Source: Candidatus Gastranaerophilales bacterium (lineage in GTDB: Bacteria > Cyanobacteriota > Vampirovibrionia > Gastranaerophilales > Gastranaerophilaceae). Taken from it: a stretch of 64,000 nt of DNA. The notes beneath the pieces were generated by a model that was not told the origin of the DNA, made no database searches, and worked only from the letters and a program-made list of their open reading frames with translations. The position numbers were made by a program, and so were the translations under genes. Positions 43,335 through 52,569 of this stretch are shown piece by piece. How positions within the stretch are numbered: the stretch's first letter is position 1; each line of letters opens with the position of its first letter. Location: positions 40,275-104,274 of the forward strand of contig CALUWH010000003.1 in the NCBI GenBank assembly GCA_944324435.1, given 5' to 3'.

Positions 43335-44452
43335 TAGACAAGCTGGAAATAATTTTAATTACATACAATCGCAAAAAGCACTTACAAAATACTTTTAACC
43401 AGATTTTTGCGCAAGAGTCTCCAATTAAAGATTTTCCCATCACGATTTTGGATAATGCTTCTACTGATGGGACTTCAGAACTTATTAAAACATACTGTAA
43501 AAAATTTCCCAACATAAAACATATACGACACAAAATAAACATCGGCGGAGATGCAAATATTTGCAGAGCGTTTGAAATTGGAGCATCCTCCGGCAAAGAA
43601 TATGTTTGGGTTTTATGTGATGATGATAAGTATGATTTCTCTAATTGGAAAAGTGTAGAGGATGAAATTAATAAAAATACTGATATTATTTGTGTCGCAA
43701 ACTATAGCTTCCCTAGCAAAAAATATTTTAATAATATAACATATCAAATATTCCAACTGACTTTTGTTCCGGCAGGAATTTATAAAACAGCATTAATAAC
43801 CGATACTATATTAACCAATATGTATAACGCGACTTATACATTGTTCCAACAGTCTTGTATTGGAATTGAAGCTATTAATAATAAGAAAAATATCGTTGTT
43901 GTGGATAGAGCCATTGTAGATAATGGCTTGCATTATAAAGACGCGTGTAAAGATACAGCATATACAAGAGGCACCGATAAAAATAATGTTTTAAAAAGAA
44001 GAGAATATATCAGTTGGATTTTGGGTTACTCCAATATACTTTATCTGCTTAAAAATATAGAATTAGAGAAAGATTGCATGGACATAGCCATACCAAATGT
44101 TGAAATATTCGGCTCTTGGACAGCTTTTTATATGCGAGTAAAAGAACGTTATTTTAATTATAAAAATTTTGAATATTTTTTGGAAATATTTAAACTGTTA
44201 AAACTTCCCAGAAAATTAAAATTATTGTTTTATGCCATATCTCCTATAATAATATATAAAGATTCTAAACGAAACATAATGTGTCTTTTATTCTCAAAGC
44301 TGAAAATTAGAATTTATTCATCAAAATGGTTTGAGTCAATATTGTCATTAACAAATAGAGACGAATATAAAATTTTAAGAATTCTTGGGTTTACGATAAA
44401 ACTCAATAGAATCAATAGCTCTGGGGGGGGGGCAAAACACTGCTCTAGATAG
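43325..44452 (+). CDS. GT2-family glycosyltransferase with 3' poly-G tract
   Basis: The product is 375 residues. The GT-A motifs are [40 protein letters not shown] and YVWVLCDDDKYDFSNWKSVE. It is paralogous to 42261 and 29634. The last codons run through ten consecutive G and end GGGAKHCSR. With nine G the frame would continue 25 codons past the present stop and end in TAATG at the start of the next gene. With eleven it would stop earlier. The tract is thus a candidate contingency switch. Confidence 0.87.
   Translation: MLLIDKLEIILITYNRKKHLQNTFNQIFAQESPIKDFPITILDNASTDGTSELIKTYCKKFPNIKHIRHKINIGGDANICRAFEIGASSGKEYVWVLCDDDKYDFSNWKSVEDEINKNTDIICVANYSFPSKKYFNNITYQIFQLTFVPAGIYKTALITDTILTNMYNATYTLFQQSCIGIEAINNKKNIVVVDRAIVDNGLHYKDACKDTAYTRGTDKNNVLKRREYISWILGYSNILYLLKNIELEKDCMDIAIPNVEIFGSWTAFYMRVKERYFNYKNFEYFLEIFKLLKLPRKLKLLFYAISPIIIYKDSKRNIMCLLFSKLKIRIYSSKWFESILSLTNRDEYKILRILGFTIKLNRINSSGGGAKHCSR
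44423..44432 (+). repeat. Homopolymer of ten G in glycosyltransferase gene
   Basis: An uninterrupted run of ten G lies in an otherwise very AT-rich gene, near its 3' end. Tracts of this length in glycosyltransferase genes are classic slipped-strand mispairing sites in Campylobacter and other host-associated bacteria. Miscounting in assembly is possible. Confidence 0.85.
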
Positions 44453-44478
44453 GGTTTCAGCCCTGCTGACTAATATTT

Positions 44479-44511
44479 TCCTCCCCACAATTTTTGTTTT
44501 TGAAGGGAGGA
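44479..44511 (+). promoter_or_regulatory. Hairpin masking the ribosome-binding site of the 44519 gene
   Basis: TCCTCCC (44479-44485) pairs exactly with GGGAGGA (44505-44511), which is the Shine-Dalgarno of the next gene. The present upstream stop (44450-44452) lies before the hairpin, so terminating ribosomes would not open it. Confidence 0.65.
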
Positions 44512-44518
44512 GAATATA

Positions 44519-45661
44519 ATGAACAACCTGCCTCTGGTATCCGTTTTCATACCATATTATAATGACAAAAAATTCTTAGCTGCTTCAATAGAAGCCGTAT
44601 TAAATCAGACATATTCGAATTTTGAGTTAATTTTATTGAATCATGCTACTACGGATTCCTGCAGAGAAATTGCTCATTCATACAAAGACTCCAGAATTAA
44701 GCATATTGATATGCCGTATAATCTGGGGTATGGCGGCTCTGGACTGTTATTAAAAGAATTTCTTAAAATTGCAAAAGGAAAATATGTGAAACTCCTCTGT
44801 GCAGATGATATCATAAGACCAAATGGGCTTGAAACTCTCGTAAATTACATGGAAAACCATCCTGAAAAAGACTTTGCCTTTGGAAATATGCAGCTCATTA
44901 ATGAAAATGGTAACGATATAAATGCCACCTGGTTTGATACAAGAGAAAAATTTTCTATCAATAATGATGAGATAGATTGTTTAAGATTATATTCTAAAGG
45001 TATTAGCTCCTTGCCTTACCCCGGAAATATAATCAAAAGGGAAATTCTAAATGACATTGATATTAATGTCACTTATCTTATGATGTTTGATATGTCACTC
45101 TGGGCAGGGTTACTATGCAAAGGCTACAAAATCGGTTTTTGTAACGATATTGTTATAAACTATAGGATTCACCCAAATCAACTATCCTCTGCAAACCGGC
45201 TTAACTGGGTTCATCAAATATCCTGGTTTGAATGGAGTTCTTTTTGGAAAATATTTTTTGAGATAAAAGATATTAATATTATTAAAAAACTTTGGCCGGA
45301 CAATAAATATATTAAGTATTTAGACCGCAAAGAAGATATCCCTTTTATAATCTATACAGCATTTTTTGAGCAGTTTGGAATATATGTATATCCATATATT
45401 GAAGAACTTTTAAATGATGACAAAACAAGAGAATATTACGAAAAGAAATTTCATTATACTATCAAAACTCTCAGAGAGGACTGTGTATCAACTTTTTCCA
45501 ACAAAGAAAAAGGGTTTAAAGCGTTTAAGAAAAAAATATATATGAAAAATATTAAAGATTTAGATATAATGGAATTATCATTTTTGTTTATGCGCCAATT
45601 TTTTGGTATGATAACTTTAGAAAAACTAAGGAAGAGAAAACAAAAAAGATACACAGCATAA
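44519..45661 (+). CDS. GT2-family glycosyltransferase
   Basis: The product is 380 residues. LVSVFIPYYNDKKFLAASIE, YSNFELILLNHATTDSCREI and the KYVKLLCADDIIRPNGLETL segment define a GT-A fold of a different subgroup from the three paralogues. IHPNQLSSANRLNWVHQ is typical of WcaA-like enzymes. GGGAGGAG lies 7 bases before the ATG but is buried in a hairpin. The gene is the last glycosyltransferase before the exporter. Confidence 0.87.
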   Translation: MNNLPLVSVFIPYYNDKKFLAASIEAVLNQTYSNFELILLNHATTDSCREIAHSYKDSRIKHIDMPYNLGYGGSGLLLKEFLKIAKGKYVKLLCADDIIRPNGLETLVNYMENHPEKDFAFGNMQLINENGNDINATWFDTREKFSINNDEIDCLRLYSKGISSLPYPGNIIKREILNDIDINVTYLMMFDMSLWAGLLCKGYKIGFCNDIVINYRIHPNQLSSANRLNWVHQISWFEWSSFWKIFFEIKDINIIKKLWPDNKYIKYLDRKEDIPFIIYTAFFEQFGIYVYPYIEELLNDDKTREYYEKKFHYTIKTLREDCVSTFSNKEKGFKAFKKKIYMKNIKDLDIMELSFLFMRQFFGMITLEKLRKRKQKRYTA

Positions 45662-45679
45662 TAAAAGAAAGATAAATCT

Positions 45680-47509
45680 ATGAAACTAAGTACAACTACA
45701 GCGAAAAACTCATTTAAATACAGTTGGCTTTTGGGGCGGATTTTTCCGTATATTAAGCCTTATATGTTCAGAATAATCTGCGGATTCCTTGTCGCAATCC
45801 CATTGGGACTTCTTGACGGCGTGACAGCGTTTGCGCTTAAACCTTTCATGGATTACGTTGTCGGAAAACAAGACTGGATTTTCCACATTTTGGGACACGA
45901 GTTTACGCTCACGTGGCAGACTTTTGCATTTATTATTCCGTTTGGGGTTGTCTTGTTTGCGGGATTCCAGGGAGTATTGAGATACTTAAACGACTATATT
46001 TCTGCCTGGACAAGCCAAAGAATTACGAACGACGTGAAGATGAGCCTGTTCCATAAGCTTATTTATATGGATCCGCAGTTCTTTGATGAAAACTCTTCCG
46101 GAATCATAATTTCAAGATATATGAGCGATCCTCAGACTGCATCAGCAGGGATTGTTGACCAGATTAAGACCATTACAACAAGTCTTTTCGGAGCTCTCGG
46201 CTTAATCGGTGTTATGCTTTACAGTTCTTGGAAGCTTGCGTTCATAGGAGTGCTTGTACTATGTATTGCATTTATTCCGGTTGCTCTTATAAGAAAAAGA
46301 ATTAAAGAAGCTTCTAACAAAAATATGGTTATTGGCGGAAACATAACAACGAATATCAATGAAACGTATTCAGGAAATAAAGTTATGGCGGCTTATAACC
46401 TGCAGGAACGACAAGAGAATTATTTTAAAGATCAGATTTGGAAATCTTTTAATATTAACATGTCATTAACCAAACGTGCAGCGTGGATGAGCCCGCTAAT
46501 GTATGTTATTGCATCTTGCGGAATTGCAACAGTCTTAGCGTACGGAACTCACCTAATCACAAGCGGGCAGATGACAGCTGGTGCGTTTGCATCTTTTGTC
46601 ACCTCATTATTACTATTATATAAACCGGTTAAAACTTTAGGCGGAACGCTTACAAATATCCAGAATATATTTGTTGCAATGGGCCGTGTATTTGAATTAT
46701 TCGATTTAGAGCCGGAAATTAAGAATAAAGAAAATGCTAAAGCATTAGCAGGTTTAAATAACAATATTGTATTTGATAACGTATGTTTTGAATATATCAA
46801 GGACACGCCGGTTTTAAAGAACTTGAATTTGAATATTGCTAAGAATGAAACGTTAGCGATTGTCGGAAATTCTGGTGGGGGTAAATCTACTCTTGTAAAT
46901 CTTATTCCGAGGTTTTATGATGTAACTTCGGGTTCAATAAAAATCGACGGATTGGACATCAGAGAGTATTCAATCGAAAGCTTACGACAAAATATCGCAA
47001 TGGTATTTCAGGACAACTTCCTGTTTTCAGGCACAATAAGAGAAAATATTATGATGGGGAATCCTGATGCTACGGAAGCCGAACTTGAACAGGCTATTGA
47101 ATCTGCGCATTTACAAGAAATGATTGCAGAGCTTCCGGATGGTTTGGATACAATGCTTGGCGAGCGCGGTTTGACATTATCAGGCGGACAGAGACAGAGG
47201 GTCGCAATCGCAAGAGCAATGATTAAAAACACGCCTATCGTAATCCTTGATGAAGCAACTTCGGCTCTTGATAACAAGTCAGAAGCTATTGTACAGAAAG
47301 CTTTGGATAATTTGATAAAGAATAAAACTGTTTTTGTAATTGCGCACAGATTGTCCACAATTAAGAACGCTGATAGAATTGCAGTAATCAATGAAGGCGA
47401 ACTTGCAGAGCTTGGTAATCACGAAGAGTTGCTGCATATTCCAAACGGAATATATAAATCTCTGTATGAAATGCAGTTCAAGAAGCAGGAAGAAGCTCTC
47501 GCGGTTTAA
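45680..47509 (+). CDS. MsbA-like ABC exporter
   Basis: The 609-residue half-transporter fuses a six-helix membrane domain (for example IICGFLVAIPLGLLDGVTAF) to an ATPase domain. The ATPase carries Walker A IVGNSGGGKSTLVNLIPRFY, signature LSGGQRQRVAIARAM, Walker B IVILDEATSALD and the switch His (VIAHRLST). MsbA relatives flip lipid A-core or other lipid-linked glycans. Its position at the end of the glycan operon suggests export of a lipid-linked product, though it may instead be the housekeeping flippase. Confidence 0.92.
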   Translation: MKLSTTTAKNSFKYSWLLGRIFPYIKPYMFRIICGFLVAIPLGLLDGVTAFALKPFMDYVVGKQDWIFHILGHEFTLTWQTFAFIIPFGVVLFAGFQGVLRYLNDYISAWTSQRITNDVKMSLFHKLIYMDPQFFDENSSGIIISRYMSDPQTASAGIVDQIKTITTSLFGALGLIGVMLYSSWKLAFIGVLVLCIAFIPVALIRKRIKEASNKNMVIGGNITTNINETYSGNKVMAAYNLQERQENYFKDQIWKSFNINMSLTKRAAWMSPLMYVIASCGIATVLAYGTHLITSGQMTAGAFASFVTSLLLLYKPVKTLGGTLTNIQNIFVAMGRVFELFDLEPEIKNKENAKALAGLNNNIVFDNVCFEYIKDTPVLKNLNLNIAKNETLAIVGNSGGGKSTLVNLIPRFYDVTSGSIKIDGLDIREYSIESLRQNIAMVFQDNFLFSGTIRENIMMGNPDATEAELEQAIESAHLQEMIAELPDGLDTMLGERGLTLSGGQRQRVAIARAMIKNTPIVILDEATSALDNKSEAIVQKALDNLIKNKTVFVIAHRLSTIKNADRIAVINEGELAELGNHEELLHIPNGIYKSLYEMQFKKQEEALAV

Positions 47510-47529
47510 TTTTTTAGTTTTATTTGATA

Positions 47530-47535
47530 TATAAT
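47530..47535 (+). promoter_or_regulatory. -10 box of lepA, leaderless start
   Basis: TATAAT is followed by exactly six bases and the ATG at 47542. No ribosome-binding site is present. Confidence 0.65.
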
Positions 47536-47541
47536 AATACT

Positions 47542-49344
47542 ATGAAACACAGAGACAATGTACGGAATTTTTGTATAATAGCGCACATAGACCACGGCAA
47601 ATCTACACTTGCAGACAGGCTTCTGGAAGCAACCGGGACAATTGCAGAAAGAGATATGCAGAACCAGCTTCTGGATACAATGGATATTGAACGCGAACGC
47701 GGAATTACGATTAAGCTTAACGCAGCGAGGATGAATTACACCTCAAAAGACGGCGAAAAATATATTTTTAACCTTATAGACACGCCCGGGCACGTCGATT
47801 TTTCTTATGAAGTTTCTCGCTCTCTTGCAGCATGCGAAGGCGCCCTTTTGATTGTTGATGCAACTCAGGGAGTTGAAGCGCAGACGTTAGCCAATGTCTA
47901 TATGGCAATCGAACAGAACCTTGAAATCATTCCTGTAATAAACAAAATTGACCTTCCTTCTGCAGATGTTGAAAGGGTAAAGGAAGAAATCGAAGAAATC
48001 TTAGGAATTGATACCTCCATGGCAATTCCTGTGAGCGCCAAAACAGGAATCGGAATTGATGAAGTTCTGGAAGCTATAGTTAAGTTTGTCCCTCCGCCTG
48101 TTGACACTACAGAAAAACCGCTGCGCGCTCTGGTTTTTGACAGTGCTTATGACCCTTATCTGGGAACTCTCTGCTTCTTCAAAATAATGGACGGCAAACT
48201 TAAATTAGGTGATAAAGTCAAATTCATGGCATCAGGAAAAGAGTACGAAGTAGTAGAACTCGGCTATCTTACACCGCATAGAGTACAGGTGAATGAGCTT
48301 GTGTGCGGAGATGTAGGATACTTTGCAGGTTCTATCAAAGAAATTACCCGATTTGTTGGTGATACGGTAACTCATGTAGAAAATCCTGCTTCAGAGCCGC
48401 TTCCGGGATATAAAGAAGCGCTTCCGATGGTATTTTCAGGAATGTATCCTGTTGATAATGAAGATTACCACGAACTAAAAGAAGCCTTAGAAAAACTCAA
48501 ACTCTCCGACAGCTCGATTACGTTTGAGCCGGAAACTTCAAGCGCTTTAGGGTTTGGTTTTCGCTGCGGATTTCTGGGAATGCTTCACATGGAAATCGCA
48601 CAGGAAAGGCTTGAAAGAGAATATGACCTTTCAATCGTTACCACAGCGCCTTCAGTAGTTTATAGAGTTCACAAAACAAATGGTGAAGTCGTTGAAATTG
48701 ACAACCCTGCGAACCTTCCTGCGGCACAGTACAGAGACTATATTGAAGAACCGTATGTTAAAGTCTCAATCATTACTCCGAATGACTATGTAGGAACGCT
48801 TATGGATTTGTGCCAGACAAAACGCGGTATTTTTATTAATATGAATTATCTTGACAAAGTCAGAGTTGATTTAATTTATCACCTGCCTCTAAGCGAGGTT
48901 ATAACAGATTTCTACGATCAGTTGAAGTCTCGCTCAAAAGGGTATGCAAGCCTCGATTACGAATTTGTGGATTACAAACGCTCAAAATTGATTAAGCTTG
49001 ATATCATGCTTGCAGGTGAAGTCGTAGATGCACTCTCGGTTATTTGTCACGAGGATAATGCGTATTATATAGGACAAAAACTTACTGAAAAATTAAAGAC
49101 TATAATTCCGCGACAGATGTTTGAAGTTCCGATTCAGGCTGCAATCGGGGGAAGAGTTATTGCAAGAACCAATATTAAAGCGCTAAGAAAAAGCGTACTT
49201 GATAAATGCTACGGCGGTGATATCACAAGAAAACGCAAACTGCTTGAAAAGCAGAAAAAAGGTAAAAAACGTATGAAGGCCGTAGGACGTGTAGAAGTTC
49301 CGCAAGAAGCATTCATGGCGGTTCTAAGCCTCGATGAAGAATAA
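47542..49344 (+). CDS. lepA: Elongation factor 4 (LepA)
   Basis: EF4 is a ribosome-associated GTPase that back-translocates or otherwise remodels stalled ribosomes. The P-loop is [37 protein letters not shown] and [13 protein letters not shown] follow. The LepA-specific C-terminal region includes [20 protein letters not shown] and the final [20 protein letters not shown]. At 600 residues it is of standard length. The ATG at 47542 is chosen because the -10 box lies 6 bases before it. The stop codon lies inside a 12-bp inverted repeat. Confidence 0.97.
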   Translation: MKHRDNVRNFCIIAHIDHGKSTLADRLLEATGTIAERDMQNQLLDTMDIERERGITIKLNAARMNYTSKDGEKYIFNLIDTPGHVDFSYEVSRSLAACEGALLIVDATQGVEAQTLANVYMAIEQNLEIIPVINKIDLPSADVERVKEEIEEILGIDTSMAIPVSAKTGIGIDEVLEAIVKFVPPPVDTTEKPLRALVFDSAYDPYLGTLCFFKIMDGKLKLGDKVKFMASGKEYEVVELGYLTPHRVQVNELVCGDVGYFAGSIKEITRFVGDTVTHVENPASEPLPGYKEALPMVFSGMYPVDNEDYHELKEALEKLKLSDSSITFEPETSSALGFGFRCGFLGMLHMEIAQERLEREYDLSIVTTAPSVVYRVHKTNGEVVEIDNPANLPAAQYRDYIEEPYVKVSIITPNDYVGTLMDLCQTKRGIFINMNYLDKVRVDLIYHLPLSEVITDFYDQLKSRSKGYASLDYEFVDYKRSKLIKLDIMLAGEVVDALSVICHEDNAYYIGQKLTEKLKTIIPRQMFEVPIQAAIGGRVIARTNIKALRKSVLDKCYGGDITRKRKLLEKQKKGKKRMKAVGRVEVPQEAFMAVLSLDEE

Positions 49345-49374
49345 GCTTGATTTTGTTGACAGAATCAAGCTTAT
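49341..49374. repeat. 12-bp inverted repeat at lepA end and toxin promoter
   Basis: ATAAGCTTGATT (49341-49352) and its complement (49363-49374) enclose a 10-base loop containing most of the TTGACA box of the next promoter. It may terminate lepA transcripts, serve as an operator for the downstream pair, or both. Confidence 0.7.
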
Positions 49375-49384
49375 ATGTTATAAT
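49356..49384 (+). promoter_or_regulatory. Consensus sigma70 promoter of the toxin/antitoxin-like pair
   Basis: TTGACA, 17 bases, TATAAT: a perfect consensus. The -35 lies in the loop of a 12-bp dyad whose right arm occupies the spacer. Confidence 0.85.
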
Positions 49385-49403
49385 TTTATTATAGGTCTCT
49401 GGT

Positions 49404-49700
49404 ATGCAATATCACATCAGAAAACTTAAATAAGCCGAAAAAGAAATTTCAAATTTAACCAAAATCCAACAAGAAGCATTAAAGAATGACTTTAATATCA
49501 TTGAACAAAAGGGCATTGAATATGTGAAAAGACGTTACCTAAGAGATGGTCTGTTTGAAATTAAAACCGGGGACATAAGAGCTTTATTTAAATATGAGGC
49601 CGATTGTATCATATTAATAGGTCTTGTATATGAAAAACGAACCAATAAAGCTCCTGAATATTATATAAAATTAGCTCTAAAACGCCTAAAGGAGGTCTGA
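49404..49700 (+). pseudogene. RelE/HigB-like (Gp49-type) toxin with early stop codon
   Basis: From the ATG at 49404 the frame reads MQYHIRKLK, then TAA at codon 10, and then continues open for 88 codons. The continuation contains YVKRRYLRDGLFEIKTGDIR, ALFKYEADCIILIGLVYEKR and TNKAPEYYIKLALKRLKEV. This is the pattern of the phage-derived Gp49-like/HigB toxin family (mRNA interferases or relatives). It lies directly upstream of a small gene with a GAGRKP-type motif, as expected of a toxin-antitoxin operon. Loss of activity by nonsense mutation is the simplest reading. A downstream GTG start would give a truncated product. Confidence 0.7.
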
Positions 49701-49701
49701 T

Positions 49702-49989
49702 ATGACTTATGTATACGTAAAAGACAGCGAAGGTTTTGTTGTAAAAAAGAAAAAAACTGATATACTTCCAGATGAGACGCTCATATCAGAAGCTGAATAC
49801 AATGAACTTTCAGGTGAAAATTACTATAAAGAAACTTTTTGCCATGGAGGTAAGCGCAGGGGAGCCGGCAGAAAACCCCAAAATGGTATTGTGCTAAAGT
49901 TTCAGATGCGTGTCTCTGAAAAAGAAAAAGAATTTCTCAACTATGCAAGAAGCCATAATCTCAACTATGATGAGCTGATGCAGGGTTAA
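49702..49989 (+). CDS. Probable antitoxin-like/DNA-binding protein
   Basis: The 95-residue product has an acidic N-terminal half, a basic linker (HGGKRRGAGRKPQNG) often seen in phage and antitoxin-like proteins, and a short C-terminal helix pair (MRVSEKEKEFLNYARSHNLN). AAAGGAGG lies 6 bases before the ATG, one of the strongest sites in the window. It follows the broken toxin gene by one base, so it is probably its antitoxin and autoregulator, still expressed. Confidence 0.6.
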   Translation: MTYVYVKDSEGFVVKKKKTDILPDETLISEAEYNELSGENYYKETFCHGGKRRGAGRKPQNGIVLKFQMRVSEKEKEFLNYARSHNLNYDELMQG

Positions 49990-50011
49990 GCCGCCTAAAT
50001 GTCCAAATCCA

Positions 50012-50041
50012 AAACAAAAAGACCGGATTTAATATCCGGTC
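50012..50041 (-). terminator. Intrinsic terminator of fliD
   Basis: On the minus strand GACCGGAT and ATCCGGTC pair around a five-base loop, followed by a T-run. Confidence 0.88.
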
Positions 50042-50060
50042 TCCAATTCTGATTTTTCTT

Positions 50061-51797
50061 CTATGATAAGAATGAGCTGTAGTTCTGCTGCATTTGCGCA
50101 ATTGCCATTTCCATCTGATAGAATTTATTTTCCAACTGCGTTTGGTATGTGTTAACCTTTTCCTGTTGGGAACTTATCTTTTCTTCCATTCTTGAAATTT
50201 CAGAATCCAAAGTAGAAGTTCTGATATCAAAGTATCCTGTAGTCGCAGCCAATGCCTGTTCTACGGATTTTTCCATCATATTCAATATACCGTTATCACC
50301 TGCCAAAATTGATTTAACAGAATCCGGATTTTCTTCCAGCGCCTGTTTAAAGGCATCTTCGTCAAGTGTCAATGTATAAGTAGTTGTCGACAGATTGTTA
50401 GAATCTGCAGAATCAATATTTATACCGATTTCTGAGAGCAGTTTATATACACCGCCATTTGTAGCATTAGAACCGTTTGCATAGTTTCTCAGAGTATTTG
50501 CATAGCTTGTAAGAGAAGATTCCCCATGCAAATCAGCCCCTGAGGCGGTAACTTCATCAATTTTAGCCATCAAATCATTATATGCAGTTATAAAATCGTT
50601 AACTGCGGTGGTCAACTCTTCAGTATCCTGAGTAATACTCAAGGTAGTATTACCGTCTTCTTCCGTGTTAGCTCTGTTAAGAGTTAAAGTAACCCCCTGA
50701 ATTCTTGAAATATCAGAAGTAATTGTATTAGAAGTAGACGTCATGCTTGTCCCGTTGATAGAGAAAATTGCATTCTGACCAAGTTCTTGAGCATCAGTAT
50801 ACATCTTTGAAGAAACAAGATTACCGTCAGCATCCCATTCGGATTCTGTTAAGCCCATTACATCTGTAAAGTTGCTTGTCCCTGCTTCTATATTAATATA
50901 TGAAGCGCCTTCTTTTGTTGACGTAATACTTAGTTTTCCGGTTGCATCGTCCCAGTAAGCATAAGCCTGAGCATCATCATTGCTGTTAATTTCAGAGATT
51001 AATGATGACAAAGTCGTATTTTCATCAATAGTAAAAGTTGCATCACCAATTGTGAAAGTACCTGCAGTAATCTGCTCTCTGAAACCTGAATCGGCAGAGG
51101 TTAGAACAGACGCAACACTTGCTTTATACACGGAATTAGTAGAGGCATAGCTTCCGTCTTCCTGTCGTGTAATTCCTAACACAGAGTAAAGGTTTGAACT
51201 GTCAGTAGTAGCCCCGATATTAATTTCATCACCTTCATTTTGTGCCGTAAATGTCAGCACTCCTGATTCACCAATATCCGTCTTAATTCCAAATCCTGCA
51301 AGCTGTGCCTTTAAATCACCCAGAGTGTCATCCTCTTCGACATTAACAGTATGTTTTTGACCGTTGACATACGTTGTAAAAGTACCTTCGGTAATACCCA
51401 AGTTAGATAAAAGCGTACTGTCATCGGCAACATCACTCGCAGCCTCTTTAGAAGCCGCTTTTGTATATGTAGCAAGCTGCTGTACGGTTATATCATAATT
51501 TTGTCTTAACGCGGCGCTTGTTGCTGTAGCAGTAAATACATCTTCATTTGAAGAAGTTGCGGTATTTTTACCGAACAAGTCAAACGAGCCGCCAAACTTT
51601 GCGTCAGTAAGTTTTTCCAATGCACTTCTAAATGTTGAAAAAGCACTTCTTGTATCATTATAAGTCGTTTTTGTCGCCTGTAATGCTTCAAGCTCACTTT
51701 TCAGCGCAGTCACTTTCTCTTGTTTAACACTTACAAATGCTTCAACCCAGCCGGATGTATCCAAGCCGGATGCCAAACCGCTAAACGATATTGTCAT
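50061..51797 (-). CDS. fliD: Flagellar filament cap protein FliD
   Basis: FliD caps the growing flagellum and guides flagellin folding. The N-terminus SFSGLASGLDTSGWVEAFVS is the FliD signature. D0 coiled coils are at both ends (KVTALKSELEALQATKTTYN; ISRMEEKISSQQEKVNTYQT). The middle is Ser/Thr/Asp-rich with domains such as LGITEGTFTTYVNGQKHTVN. At 578 residues its length is within the normal range. It is monocistronic with its own terminator and far from other flagellar genes. AAAGGA precedes the ATG. It implies a motile or once-motile cell. Confidence 0.92.
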   Translation of the reverse strand: MTISFSGLASGLDTSGWVEAFVSVKQEKVTALKSELEALQATKTTYNDTRSAFSTFRSALEKLTDAKFGGSFDLFGKNTATSSNEDVFTATATSAALRQNYDITVQQLATYTKAASKEAASDVADDSTLLSNLGITEGTFTTYVNGQKHTVNVEEDDTLGDLKAQLAGFGIKTDIGESGVLTFTAQNEGDEINIGATTDSSNLYSVLGITRQEDGSYASTNSVYKASVASVLTSADSGFREQITAGTFTIGDATFTIDENTTLSSLISEINSNDDAQAYAYWDDATGKLSITSTKEGASYINIEAGTSNFTDVMGLTESEWDADGNLVSSKMYTDAQELGQNAIFSINGTSMTSTSNTITSDISRIQGVTLTLNRANTEEDGNTTLSITQDTEELTTAVNDFITAYNDLMAKIDEVTASGADLHGESSLTSYANTLRNYANGSNATNGGVYKLLSEIGINIDSADSNNLSTTTYTLTLDEDAFKQALEENPDSVKSILAGDNGILNMMEKSVEQALAATTGYFDIRTSTLDSEISRMEEKISSQQEKVNTYQTQLENKFYQMEMAIAQMQQNYSSFLS

Positions 51798-52569
51798 AAT
51801 AAAAAATCCTTTTTGTTGCTATTGGTATATATACTATATATCATATTATAAACCATGTTATAGCTTATTTCAACCCTTTATATGTATGAGATTGTAACAA
51901 TTGTAAAGGATTTTTTTTGTATATCGGGCATTTATTTACATGAAAAATCTAAAGTTTAAGAGTTTAGGAGAAATTTTTAAACTCTATTCACTAATCACCA
52001 TTCACCATTTACTAAAAAACACCTGGGCACTTAACCACCAAATTTAACGACTCGATATGTTACATTGAGCGTAACAAACTACATATTGTGTTACATGTGC
52101 TACGCACGTAGACATTGGGCCGGCTTCTAGGTGAGACGACAAGCCGGTTTTAAAATTCCACGTCCGCCTAAGAATTTCTGCTACAGGCTTGTACGCGTTG
52201 GTTGGGCTGGAAGAACAGTAGGTCAGGCAATGCCTGACCTACTATTCTACTATTCTTTGTTCAGTGAGGGGTGAAGGGAGCGTGTATCAAGTGACCAAGT
52301 GATCAGGTGACTAAGTGAACAAGTGTTTAGTTAATAGATTTTTAACTTCTCCTCAACTTCTCAACTACTCAACTTATCAACCCTTTATAACTTCTCCTAA
52401 ACTTATAAACTACTCAACCTCTAAACCCTAAAACTACTTTTCAACTTTTCAACTGTTCAACTTATCAACCCTTAAACCACTGTCTTGAACAGTTATGCAC
52501 AAAAGACAAGGAAGCAAGCTTTACAAAACTTAATATAATTGGTATAATTGCAATAGAAAGGGCTGGGTC
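51798..52569. other. Repeat-rich intergenic region
   Basis: No convincing gene is present. From the left there is AT-rich DNA with degenerate words (CACCATTCACCATTTAC), then three consecutive hairpins at 52058-52147 ending in TTTT. A perfect 13-bp palindrome follows at 52217-52243 (AGTAGGTCAGGCA arms, one-base loop). Next come four copies of a ~9-base word (AAGTGAYCA-like) at about 52290-52325. Then about 150 bases consist of degenerate AACTTCTCAACT-type repeats. The promoter of the next gene ends the region. Confidence 0.7.
52520..52548 (+). promoter_or_regulatory. Promoter of the FkbH-like operon
   Basis: TTTACA, 17 bases, TATAAT. Transcription would start near 52555, before AAAGGG and the TTG start at 52570. 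Confidence 0.8.
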
